Assembly: GCA_963704535.1 (NCBI GenBank)
Contig: OY969916.1
Coordinates: forward strand, 4,836,001 to 4,900,000
DNA: 64,000 nt
DNA from: G963704535 sp963704535
GTDB taxonomy: Bacteria > Chloroflexota > Chloroflexia > Chloroflexales > Roseiflexaceae
Direction: 5' to 3'
In this document: piece after piece, positions 53,103-61,526 of the stretch
How positions within the stretch are numbered: the first letter of the stretch is position 1
How the letters are laid out: each line of letters opens with the position of its first letter
Translations under genes and position numbers: made by a program
The notes under the pieces: generated by a model
Told to the model about the DNA's origin: nothing
What the model saw: the letters and a program-made list of their open reading frames with translations, nothing else
The model's database searches: none

Positions 53103-54055
53103 AGTGACACTCCTGCGTAGGTCAACGACGCGGCCAGGTGCGGGCCGGCGGCCGTCGAAAATCGATGCGATCGTTTGCGGAGGAAGCGCGGCAGCGCCGG
53201 CACGCTTGACAACTGCCCATAAAGCCGGGCACGCGCGGCCGGCTCACGGATATGCCGGAGCGAATCCAGCGCGAACCCGAGCTGCGCCCACAGCATCGCC
53301 CGCCAGTGGCGGCGCACCAGCAGGCCCGGCATATTCTTGGCCCACACCAGCGCAAAGTTGCGCCCGCAGTAGTAGCTGGCCAGCGACCCGCCGCCCGTCG
53401 CGCTCAGCCGGTGGTAGACGACCGCCTGGGGCACATAGATCGTACGGAAGCCGTGCAGCCGGGCGCGCAGGTTCAGATCCACATCCTCGCAGTACATGAC
53501 CAGATCTTCGTCGAAGAGCTGGCTGCCCTCGGCAAGCGCCTCCAGCGCCGCACGCCGGTACGCCGCCGCGCCCGCGCACGGCCCGAAGACCTCCTCCATC
53601 ACATCGTACTGGCCGCGGTCGCGCTGCCACACCCCGCGATTGCCCGGCACCCCGTCGACGCGGTAGTAATCCCCAGCCGAGTGCAGGTGGTCGCGCCGGT
53701 CGAACAGCAGCAGCTTGCTGGCGGCAAAGGCGTAGCCGGGGAAGCGGTCGAGCGCGCCGGCCAGGTGCTCGACCCAGCGCGGGTGCGCCTCGGTGTCGTT
53801 GTTGAGCAGCACGACATACTCGCCGCCGGTGGCGTGGAAGGCGACATTCACCGCCGCCGCCAGCCCGCGATTCTCGCGCAGCGCGATCACCTGGACTTCC
53901 GGGTAATCGCGCGCCAGCAGGTCGCGCGAATCGTCATGCGAGCCGTCATCGACCACGACGACGCAAAAATCACGGCGTGACTGACGCCGCAGCGCGTTCA
54001 GGCAGGTCGGCAGGTGGGCGACCCCGTTGTAGTTCGGAATGATGATGTCGATCAC
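53099..54055 (-). CDS. GT2 glycosyltransferase (rhamnosyltransferase-like)
   Basis: A 318-aa GT-A enzyme: IIIPNYNGVAHLPTCLNAL, VVVDDGSHDDSRDLL, VLLNNDTEAHPRWVEHL (metal-binding D-x-D analogue), GPCAGAAAYRRAALEAL and FDEDLVMYCEDVDLNLRARL (the ED-x-D acceptor region). These features are shared with rhamnosyl- and galactofuranosyl-type transferases acting on cell-wall or O-antigen-like polysaccharide. The acceptor is unknown. It is the first gene of the pair. Confidence 0.88.
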   Translation of the reverse strand: MIDIIIPNYNGVAHLPTCLNALRRQSRRDFCVVVVDDGSHDDSRDLLARDYPEVQVIALRENRGLAAAVNVAFHATGGEYVVLLNNDTEAHPRWVEHLAGALDRFPGYAFAASKLLLFDRRDHLHSAGDYYRVDGVPGNRGVWQRDRGQYDVMEEVFGPCAGAAAYRRAALEALAEGSQLFDEDLVMYCEDVDLNLRARLHGFRTIYVPQAVVYHRLSATGGGSLASYYCGRNFALVWAKNMPGLLVRRHWRAMLWAQLGFALDSLRHIREPAARARLYGQLSSVPALPRFLRKRSHRFSTAAGPHLAASLTYAGVSL

Positions 54056-54094
54056 AAGCGCGCATGATAGAAGATAGTCGAATTGGCGTCAAAT

Positions 54095-54180
54095 AGGTCG
54101 GGCGACGCCGATCTACTTTACAATGTGGGTGGGGTGAGACTGAGGGGGCTGCCCCCTCAACCCCCTTTTTCCCAGATTCG
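54095..54180. repeat. Family B MITE half-element
   Basis: GGGCGACGCCGATCTACTTT, ACAATGTGGGTGGGG, palindrome GAGGGGGCTGCCCCCTC. It overlaps the 3' end of the LTD/CARDB gene and supplies its stop codon in the repaired frame. Confidence 0.75.
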
Positions 54181-56024
54181 TGCGGTGCGCCGGGCGCAGG
54201 GGAAGATCCTTGGCGTCTTGCAAGCCCACAAATGTTGGATTCGGCCCTGTGACGCTCAGGCCGTGCAGCTCGGCCCGGTTGTTGACCTCGTCGCTTTCGG
54301 CGACTGCGCCACCGGCCACGCCGGGGTAGTAGCTATCGGTGTAGACGTAGATGTCGCTCGTGCCAGACGCGAAGTAGCCCGGCCAGATCGAATAGCCGGC
54401 CGGCAGGCTCAACGACGACAGCATGACACTCTGCCCCGGCGCCAACCCGCTTGTCACCTCCCACGCCATGCCGAAGCACGGCTGCATACCACAGCGGGCG
54501 TTCCACAACTGGTTGGCTTCTGTCGGTGGGACTGACGGGTTGAGGTACAAATCGACCCAGAAAGCGCCGGCAGGCGCATTTCCTCGATTTCGTGATCGTC
54601 ACCTCAATCTCGACTAGTTCACCGGCAGCAAACGTCTGCCTCGCAGGACTAATCCGCACCGTGCTGATCAGATCCGGTAGGCCAGTTGACTGGATGAATG
54701 GCAGATACACTCGTCGCGAACCTCCCGGCCCTGGTGTGGCGATCGGCGTGTTGGTCGGGGTGTTGGTTGGCGTGTTCGTGGAAGTATTCGTCGGTGTGTT
54801 GGTCGGCGCGTTGATCGGCGTATTGGTCGGCGTATTGGTCGGCGTCGCTGTATCGGTCGGTGTCGGCGTATTGGTCGGCGTCGCTGTATCGGTCGGTGTC
54901 GGCGTGTTGGTCGGCGTCGCTGTGTCGGTCGGCGTCGCTGTGTCGGTCGGCGTCGCCGTGTCAGTCGGCGTATTCGTCGGCGTGTTGGTGGCCGTCGGCG
55001 TCGCCGTGTCGGTTGGCGTATTGGTTGGCGTCGGCGTCGCCGTGTCAGTCGGCGTATTCGTCGGAGTGTTGGTCGACGTTTCGGTTGGCGTATTCGTCGG
55101 CGTTTCGGTCGGGGTATTCGTCGGAGTGTCAGTCGGCGTATTCGTCGGAGTGTTGGTCGACGTTTCGGTCGGCGTATTCGTCGGCGTTTCGGTCGGGGTA
55201 TTCGTCGGAGTGTTAGTCGGAGTGTTCGTCGGGGTGTTAGTCGGTGTATTCGTCGGAGTGTTAGTCGGTGTATTCGTCGGAGTGTTGGTCGGCGTATTCG
55301 TCGGGGTGTTGGTCGGCGTATTCGTCGGGGTGTTGGTCGGGGTGTTGGTAGAAACCAGACACGGGTTGAGGGCCGTGGCTGAGTTACGCGGGTTGGGGGC
55401 TCCGGCCGCGAAATCCGCGCTGTTATCGTCGGTGTCGGTGCAGCCACTGCCGCTGCGGATATCGCTCGTCGTAGTCGAGGGTGTGGGGGCGTTCGCCCCT
55501 CCTTCGTTACAGTTCGCCGTCGTCCCATAGCCGACAAAATCCACGATATTAGCCCCTGTAGGGCAGGCCCCGGAAAGGGCCGTGGTCGTATTGACGAGTG
55601 CCACTTTTGCGGCAGTGGCGCTCATCGCAATCGCGCCGGTCACGTCGGGGGTGGGGAGGTTATTGACTCCGTTTGCGCCGACCGCTTCGGCCACCAGCAA
55701 ATACCCGCCGGCCGGCACTGAAACATTCGGCAAGTTGGTGGCTTGCCACGCGGTACCGGTCGCCGCCGCGTACTGGACCGACCAGCCGTTTACCGAGACC
55801 GCGACGCTGCCCCGGTTGAACAGCTCGATGTAGTCGTTTTTATAGGTGGAACAGCCAGCCGTGCCGCAGCCGGCCCCGCCGTACACCTGGCTGATTACAA
55901 TTGTTGTGGATACCGCCTGCGCCGTACGAACGCCGCCCAGCCCCGCACCTAACCCGGCGAGCATGATCGTCCCAACGAGCGCGGTTCCCAGGCGTAACAA
56001 TTTCGTAGTAAGAGGTAGGCGCAT
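54113..56024 (-). CDS. Exported LTD / NTPT-repeat / CARDB protein, frameshifted near 54590
   Basis: A signal peptide (LLRLGTALVGTIMLAGLGAG) leads to a lamin-tail domain (VISQVYGGAGCG, NDYIELFNRGSVAVSVNGW). A low-complexity linker of about 200 residues of NTPT/DTAT repeats follows, then RRVYLPFIQ. A CARDB domain comes next (AGELVEIEVTITN, then in the next frame RGNAPAGAFWVDLYLNPSVP ... SDEVNNRAELHGL). The shift is one extra base: CGAAATCGAGG where CGAATCGAGG would continue the domain. Unshifted, translation ends at 54333; shifted, it runs to 54113 and its last 20 codons come from a family B MITE. It is probably a surface adhesin or scaffold protein. The start at 56024 has GGAAGGA upstream. Confidence 0.78.
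54745..55352. repeat. Long tandem repeat coding NTPT/DTAT units
   Basis: About 600 bp of 12-bp units (GTGTTGGTCGGC, GTATTCGTCGGC and variants on the plus strand), about 50 copies. On the coding strand these give Asn-Thr-Pro-Thr and Asp-Thr-Ala-Thr. The units have drifted and some blocks of 48-60 bp are themselves duplicated. Confidence 0.9.
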
Positions 56025-56125
56025 GACGCAAAATCCTTCCTTCCACAAGAGTTCGCAATAGTCTAGCAGAATCTGAAGTACCCAACAGGTTCGGAACGCG
56101 ATCGAAACAGTAGCGAGGCGCTATA

Positions 56126-56312
56126 TATAGCAAACCTATTTGAGTTGTAAATGTGAATGAGTTTTTCTGCGGGGGCTTCCCCACACCCCTTTTACAACTC
56201 AGTTATGAATGCTATAGAACGCACATTTTTGAGTTGTAAATGTGAATGAGTTTTTCTGCGGGGGCTTCCCCCACACCCCTTTTACGACTCAGTTATGAAT
56301 GCTATAGAACGC
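56126..56312. repeat. Two tandem family C MITEs
   Basis: The first copy spans 56126-56217 and the second about 56218-56312. They are nearly identical from TGAGTTGTAAATGTGAATGA to AGTTATGAATGCTATAGAAC. The second lacks the left tip. A 17-bp hairpin (TTACGATGCGCGA..., 56317-56355) follows before lacI. No gene in 56025-56390. Confidence 0.88.
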
Positions 56313-56390
56313 ACATTACGATGCGCGAACCAAGTTGTTGGCTCGCGCATCGTAATAATTGGAGTGTGGCCAAAATCTGTGGGGAGATGC

Positions 56391-57392
56391 CTACCGGCGC
56401 AATGCCGCCGACTCGCGGATGACTAGCTCGGTCGCGACCGTCGGGAGCGCAAGCTGCTGCTTATCCAGCAGACTCAGGACGCCCTGCGCGGCCATGCGGC
56501 CTATCTCAAGCGTCGGCACGCGCACGGTCGTCAGCGGCGGCGTGGTGTAGGAGGACGCAAGCTGGTCGTCGAACCCGACCAGCGAGATATCGTCGGGCAC
56601 CCGGATTCCGTGGCGGTAGAGCGCCAGCCGCGCGCCATAGGCCATCTGGTCGTTCGCCCCGAAGATCGCGGTGAACAGCGCCCCCCGGCTCAGGAGCGCC
56701 AGGATCGCCAGCAGGCCGGACTGCTCCGTATAATCCCCCTCCACAATCAGTTGCGGATCAACGGCCAGGCCCGCATCGCTCAGCGCCTGGCTATAGCCCC
56801 CTCGCCGATCGACGGCATCCTGGTGGAAGCTCGGCCCGGTGATATGGGCAATGCGGCGGTGCCCCAGCCCGATCAGGTAGCGCGTCGCCTCGTAGGCGCT
56901 GTGCCGATCGTCGACCCGCAGGCACTGGCCCTCCAGCCCCGCGACCGTGCGGCCCACCACCACCAGCGGTATATCGGCCGCGATCCGCCGGAGATAATCG
57001 TCGGGGTTCAGCCCGCTCATCACGATCAGCGCATCCACGCGCCGCGTCATCAGCAGTACCAGCGCCTCAAGCTCCTGGTCCGTTCGCCAGTTGCCGCTCG
57101 CGATCACCGGGTGATAATCGCTGCCGGACAACCCCTGCTCGATCCCGCGCAGAATCGTCCCATAAAACGGGCTGTCGATACTTTGGGTCAGCACCCCGAT
57201 CGCCGCGCTCCGCCCGCGCTTCAACCCCTGCGCGATCACATTCGGCCGGTAGTTGAGCTGGTCAACCACCGCCAGCACCGCAACCCGCTTGTCCTCCGCG
57301 ACCGCAGTCGTGCCGTTCAGCACGCGGGAAACAGTGCTCGACGAGACGCCGGCCGCCCGCGCAATATCGTGGATGGTGATGGTTTTATTCAT
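56391..57392 (-). CDS. LacI-family transcriptional regulator
   Basis: A 333-aa repressor. The N-terminal helix-turn-helix TIHDIARAAGVSSSTVSRVL and hinge helix YRPNVIAQGLKRGRSAAIG precede a periplasmic-binding-protein-like sugar domain (VLTQSIDSPFYGTILRGIEQ, VDALIVMSGL, GYSQALSDAGL, IFGANDQMAYGARLAL, VPDDISLVGFDDQLASSYTT). It diverges from a secreted GH16 glucanase. A matching operator sits on each promoter, so it very probably represses both itself and the glucanase and is relieved by a glucan breakdown product. The start MNKTITIHD at 57392 is preferred over the ATG at 57410. Confidence 0.93.
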   Translation of the reverse strand: MNKTITIHDIARAAGVSSSTVSRVLNGTTAVAEDKRVAVLAVVDQLNYRPNVIAQGLKRGRSAAIGVLTQSIDSPFYGTILRGIEQGLSGSDYHPVIASGNWRTDQELEALVLLMTRRVDALIVMSGLNPDDYLRRIAADIPLVVVGRTVAGLEGQCLRVDDRHSAYEATRYLIGLGHRRIAHITGPSFHQDAVDRRGGYSQALSDAGLAVDPQLIVEGDYTEQSGLLAILALLSRGALFTAIFGANDQMAYGARLALYRHGIRVPDDISLVGFDDQLASSYTTPPLTTVRVPTLEIGRMAAQGVLSLLDKQQLALPTVATELVIRESAALRR

Positions 57393-57401
57393 AGCGCACT
57401 T

Positions 57402-57429
57402 ATTATACACGCCACGAAATCGATGTCAA
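57402..57429 (-). promoter_or_regulatory. lacI-type gene promoter with embedded operator
   Basis: On the minus strand TTGACA (57424-57429), 16 bp, TATAAT (57402-57407). The operator GAAATCGATGTCA (57416-57428) covers the -35 and spacer. The start codon follows the -10 within 10 nt, so any leader is very short. Confidence 0.75.
57415..57428. promoter_or_regulatory. LacI-family operator, copy 1
   Basis: CGAAATCGATGTCA, a near-palindrome with the central CG typical of LacI-family sites. It is the inverse of copy 2 with 13 of 14 bases matching. Confidence 0.75.
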
Positions 57430-57487
57430 TACGCACGCCGAATGATCCCGCCGCAGCGACCAGATAAACATCACTTCCAGGCTGCGA

Positions 57488-57517
57488 TTGACAAAATAAT
57501 AGAGCCGATGCTATAAT
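57488..57517 (+). promoter_or_regulatory. Consensus sigma70 promoter of the GH16 gene
   Basis: TTGACA (57488-57493), 18 bp, TATAAT (57512-57517). Both hexamers are exact consensus. The predicted start near 57524 lies inside operator copy 2. Confidence 0.8.
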
Positions 57518-57522
57518 CGCTG

Positions 57523-57536
57523 TGACATCGATTTCA
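57523..57536. promoter_or_regulatory. LacI-family operator, copy 2
   Basis: TGACATCGATTTCA straddles the expected transcription start of the GH16 gene, a standard position for repression. Confidence 0.78.
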
Positions 57537-57550
57537 AGCCTAATATCTCT

Positions 57551-57652
57551 CAGAAACTATTTGAAGAGGGTATTCTCTCACCTCCGATCCGTGATGGAAA
57601 GGAGATTCTTGAGGGGCGGCCCCTCAAACGCCCCCTTTTCAAACAGTCTCTC
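57551..57652. repeat. Family A MITE in the GH16 gene leader
   Basis: CAGAAACTATTTGAAGAGGG ... CCCCCTTTTCAAACAGTCTC. It lies between the regulated promoter and the coding start, so it would be transcribed as a structured leader. Confidence 0.85.
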
Positions 57653-57732
57653 GTAACAGATTGGCCTCAAAGGCCAAACTGATCTATTTCTGTGCCGAAT
57701 CACCGACTTCTCATCCAATGAAGGAGGACTTG

Positions 57733-60700
57733 ATGGTATCACGCACGCATCGGTTGGTCCTGATACTCTGGATCGTCTGCCTGGCCGCCGGCCTGACGAC
57801 CGGGCCGCGCGCCGCCGCCGCCGAGCCGTCGGCTACCATCGACGACTTCGAGGCGCCCCTGGCCTCCGGCTTCGACGGCAACGGCATCCCGATCGGCTTC
57901 TTCACCGCCCAAGACAACAACAGCACCACCACCTTCTCCCGCACCGACAGCCCCCCGGTAGCCGTGCCGGGCGCGCCGTCCCCGAACAACGTCCTCAAGA
58001 TGGACTTTAACGTCTCGTCCTTCGGCGTCGTGATCCACGGCTTCGAGAACGGCGCCGTCAACACCTGGGTCACACAGGACTGGAGCGCCTACGCCGGCTT
58101 CGCGTTCTGGTTCTACGGCACCAATAGCGGCACCACCATCTTTGTCGACGTGATCGACAACCGCAACCCCGGCTCCACAACCGACGACGCCGAACGCTTC
58201 AGCCTCACCTTCCCGGACAACTTCAGCGGCTGGCAGCGCATGGAGTTCCCCTTCGACAGCTTCATCCGCAAAGAGATCGGCAACGACGCCCCCAACGACG
58301 GCTTCACCCTGACCGAGGTCCACGGCTGGGCCGTCGGCGCGCTGACCACCAGCGGCACCAAGACGTTCTACCTCGACGACGCTGCGATCGAGGGCGTCGC
58401 CCCAGTGCGCCCGCTGACGGTCGGCTTCTCGGCCAACTCGTTCAACGTCAAAGAGGGCCGCACCGGCCATGTCACCGTCAAGCTCAGCAAGGCCGCCGAG
58501 GAGCCGGTGACGATCGACTACGCCACGGCACCCGGCTCGGCCACCATCGGCCGCGACTACCAACCCACCAGCGGCACGCTGACCTTCGCCCCCGACGTCC
58601 TCCAGCAAAGCTTCGCCATCTCGACGCAGGACGACGCCAAGTACGAGGGCAATGAGACCGTGCTGCTGCTGCTCGACAACCCGGACGGCGCCGAGCTTGG
58701 CGTGGTCAACCTGGGCCGGCTCAACATCCAAGACGACGACGCCTTCGACCCGACCCTGCTCGACGACTTCGAGCTAGCCCCCGACCTGTTCGAGTCCACC
58801 GGCAACCTGTCGCTCACCAACAAAGAGATTGCCGCCGGCGACCCGCTGGCGCTGCCGGGCCAAGGCGCCTACGAGCGCGTGCTGGAGGCGCAGCGCAACA
58901 ACCCCGGCCGCGCGCCCGGCGCGTTCGTGCGCCGGTTCGCCCACGGCGAGGACTGGAGCGACGCGCAGGGCCTGAGCTTCTGGTACTACGGGCGCAACAG
59001 CGGCAAGAGCGTCAAGGTCCGGCTGTTCGACAACCAGGCGCCCGACCCCGGCCCGGCCGGCTGGAAGCTGACCTGGCGCGACGAGTTCAACGGCCCGGCC
59101 GGCACCCCGCCCGACCCGAACAACTGGACCCACGAGATCGGCGACGGCACGATCAACGCCAACCCCGGCTGGGGCAACAGCGAGCTTCAATACTACACCG
59201 ACAGCCCGGCCAACTCCGCGATGGACGGCAACGGCAACCTGCTGCTGACCGTCAAGCCCGAGGACGAAGCCGGCGCGCCGCGCTGCTACTACGGCCCATG
59301 CCAGTACACCTCCGCCCGCCTGATCTCCTGGCACAAGGCCGAGTTCGCCTACGGGCGGATCGAGGCGCGCGTTCGCGTGCCGGGCGGCGCGGGCTACTGG
59401 CCGGCGTTCTGGTCGCTGGGCACCAACATCGGCGAGGTCGACTGGCCGCAGTCCGGCGAGATCGATTTCATGGAGTTCGTCGGCCGCGAGTTGCACCGGA
59501 TCTTCGGCACCATCCACGGCCCCGGCTACTCCGGCGGCCAGAGCTTCGGCGGCATCTACGACTTCGCTGCGGAAGTGCCGGACGCCTACCACACCTACAC
59601 GATCGAGTGGGAGCCGAACAAGATCGCCTGGTACGTCGACGGGATCAAATACCACCAGGCCACGCCGGCCAATGTCGCCCCGAATGAGTGGGTCTTCAAC
59701 CACCCCTTCTTCGTGCTGATGAACGTGGCCGTCGGCGGCAACTTCGGCGGGCCGGTTGGCGAAGATACGGTCTTCCCGCAGTCGATGGCCGTCGATTACG
59801 TGCGCGTGTTCCAGTCGCGCGATAGCGCCGAGCGCTTCGATGCCGCGTTCGCCGACAGCTTCTCCGGCTGGCAGCGCATCACCGTGCCGTTCAGCGCGTT
59901 CGCCCGCAGCGCCGACCAGCCCTCCGGCGCGCCCAACGATGGGCTGGGCCTGACCAGCGTGTCGGGCTACGGCTTCGAGCTGCCCGGCGGCCTACCCAAC
60001 CCGGTGCTGCTCGACCAGGTACGGCTCAAGCTGGACTGCGACGACATCCTGACGATCGCCGGCACCGCCGACAGCGGCCCCGGTTCGCTGCGCGAGGCCC
60101 TGGACAAGGTCTGCGCCGGTGGCACCATCCGCTTCGCACCCAGCCTGGCGAACGGCACGATCGGCCTGACCTCGACCGAGCTGACGATCAAGCGGCCGCT
60201 CACGATCGACGGCGCCGACGCGCCGGGCCTGACGATCAGCGGCGGCGGCACGCTGCGGCCGTTTGTGGTCAACCCCACGATCGCCGCGACCATCCGCAAC
60301 CTGAAGATCGCCAATGGCTATGGCTTCGAGCTGGCCGGCGGGGTGCTCAACAACGGCATCCTGACCCTGGATCACGTCACCGTCGCCAACAACCTGGTGA
60401 CGACCAGCGGCGTCGATTTCTGGAAGGGCGGCGCGGGTATCTACAACGGCGACGGCAGCACATTGACCCTGATCAATAGCACCGTGCGCGACAACCAGGT
60501 CAGCGGGGCCGATGGCGGCGGCGTCTACGCCTTCTTCAACACACTCGTCACCATCGAGAACAGCACCATCAGCGGCAACACGGCCAGCAATGTGGCCGGC
60601 GGCCTGCGCACCCTGGGCGATGCCCTGATCGTCAACAGCACGATCAGCGGCAATAGCTCGGCCGCATGGCACGGCGGCGCGATCTTCCACACCGACGGCG

Positions 60701-61173
60701 TCATGAGCATCGTCAACGCCACGATCGCCAATAACTCGGCGCCAGGCGGGACGGCGGGTGGCGCGTTTGTGGGCACCTTCGGCGACAGCAGCCCCACCCT
60801 GACGCTGGCCAATAGCATCATCGCCGGCAACAGCGGCGACCAGTGCATCGCCGTGGACTTCGGCGGCGGCACAGTCACGCTGGCCTCGAACGGCCACAAT
60901 ATCGCCGGCGACGCGAGTTGCGCCCTGACGGCCGGCGGCGACCAGCCCAACGCCAACCCACTGCTCGGGCCACTGGCGAACAACGGCGGGCCGACGCTGA
61001 CCCACGCGCTCCCGGCGGGCAGCCCGGCGATCAACACCGCCAACGCTGCCACCTGCCCGGCCACCGACCAGCGCGGCATCGCCCGCCCGCAGGGCGCCGG
61101 CTGCGACATCGGCGCCTTCGAGGCCCAGGCCAGCGCCGCCTCGACCGGAGCACGGGGGGTAATCAGGCGCTAA
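57733..61173 (+). CDS. Secreted GH16 endo-beta-glucanase with nested catalytic domain
   Basis: A 1146-aa exported protein (signal peptide LVLILWIVCLAAGLTTGPRA). Order: a jelly-roll carbohydrate-binding-like domain (residues about 30-215), a Calx-beta domain (about 215-330), and a second binding-like domain that is split. Its first half ends VKVRLFDNQAPDPG, then a complete GH16 barrel follows (about 445-695; catalytic GEIDFMEF with Glu near 577 and 582). It resumes at SRDSAERFDAAFADSFSGWQ. A right-handed beta-helix region (GPGSLREAL ... SGNTASNVAGGL) and a terminal CDIGAFEA segment follow. GH16 enzymes cut beta-1,3 or mixed-linkage glucans. ATG 57733 has AAGGAGG 5 nt upstream. It is regulated by the divergent LacI protein. 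Confidence 0.9.
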   Translation: MVSRTHRLVLILWIVCLAAGLTTGPRAAAAEPSATIDDFEAPLASGFDGNGIPIGFFTAQDNNSTTTFSRTDSPPVAVPGAPSPNNVLKMDFNVSSFGVVIHGFENGAVNTWVTQDWSAYAGFAFWFYGTNSGTTIFVDVIDNRNPGSTTDDAERFSLTFPDNFSGWQRMEFPFDSFIRKEIGNDAPNDGFTLTEVHGWAVGALTTSGTKTFYLDDAAIEGVAPVRPLTVGFSANSFNVKEGRTGHVTVKLSKAAEEPVTIDYATAPGSATIGRDYQPTSGTLTFAPDVLQQSFAISTQDDAKYEGNETVLLLLDNPDGAELGVVNLGRLNIQDDDAFDPTLLDDFELAPDLFESTGNLSLTNKEIAAGDPLALPGQGAYERVLEAQRNNPGRAPGAFVRRFAHGEDWSDAQGLSFWYYGRNSGKSVKVRLFDNQAPDPGPAGWKLTWRDEFNGPAGTPPDPNNWTHEIGDGTINANPGWGNSELQYYTDSPANSAMDGNGNLLLTVKPEDEAGAPRCYYGPCQYTSARLISWHKAEFAYGRIEARVRVPGGAGYWPAFWSLGTNIGEVDWPQSGEIDFMEFVGRELHRIFGTIHGPGYSGGQSFGGIYDFAAEVPDAYHTYTIEWEPNKIAWYVDGIKYHQATPANVAPNEWVFNHPFFVLMNVAVGGNFGGPVGEDTVFPQSMAVDYVRVFQSRDSAERFDAAFADSFSGWQRITVPFSAFARSADQPSGAPNDGLGLTSVSGYGFELPGGLPNPVLLDQVRLKLDCDDILTIAGTADSGPGSLREALDKVCAGGTIRFAPSLANGTIGLTSTELTIKRPLTIDGADAPGLTISGGGTLRPFVVNPTIAATIRNLKIANGYGFELAGGVLNNGILTLDHVTVANNLVTTSGVDFWKGGAGIYNGDGSTLTLINSTVRDNQVSGADGGGVYAFFNTLVTIENSTISGNTASNVAGGLRTLGDALIVNSTISGNSSAAWHGGAIFHTDGVMSIVNATIANNSAPGGTAGGAFVGTFGDSSPTLTLANSIIAGNSGDQCIAVDFGGGTVTLASNGHNIAGDASCALTAGGDQPNANPLLGPLANNGGPTLTHALPAGSPAINTANAATCPATDQRGIARPQGAGCDIGAFEAQASAASTGARGVIRR

Positions 61174-61524
61174 AGTAGAGTCAGTTGTCCGTTGTCCGTT
61201 GTCAGTTGCGGTGCAACTGACAACGGACAACGAATATTACAGCGCAAAATTACCGCAAGCATAGCACCCTGAGTAGGCCCGCAGGCCGTATCGAAGGGCG
61301 CGGGTAGAATCAGACCGCATCTTCGATACGGCCTTCCCTTCGTACGCCCTTTGGGCTACTCAGGGTTCGGCCGGGGTACCCTCTGGGTCCAGGATGCTAT
61401 GTGGTATGTCTCTCAACCCAATGTTGCACTGTAATACTAACAGCAACAACAGAGGGTGCCGCGATATCGCGGCACCCTCTGTTGTCGCCCAGGTATGGTT
61501 CAAGAGACGCAATATTTTGCGTCT
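61174..61524. other. Gene-free region made of repeats
   Basis: A GTCAGTT/GTCCGTT heptamer hairpin (61180-61232, left arm longer than right). An element with inverted ends (about 61259-61402; CATAGCACCCTGAGTAG on the left, CTACTCAGGGT and GGATGCTATG on the right, GGCCGTATCGAAG inside). A 40-bp perfect palindrome (61446-61485). A short perfect hairpin (61503-61526). No gene seen. Confidence 0.8.
61446..61485. repeat. 40-bp perfect palindrome
   Basis: 20-bp arms (ACAACAGAGGGTGCCGCGAT and complement) with no loop. It lies downstream of two convergent genes and may act as a terminator or cruciform. Confidence 0.85.
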
Positions 61525-61526
61525 CT
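61503..61526 (-). terminator. Hairpin at the end of the heptapeptide-repeat gene
   Basis: AGAGACGCAA, TATT loop, TTGCGTCTCT. It overlaps the stop codon region (61525) and could end transcription. The U-tract is weak. Confidence 0.4.

Noticed and set aside
54592..55530. Long plus-strand open frame of Val-Gly repeats (GVLVGVFVGV type)
   Set aside because: It is the antisense of the NTPT repeat tract. The 12-bp repeat keeps several frames open at once, and there is no ribosome site or folded domain.
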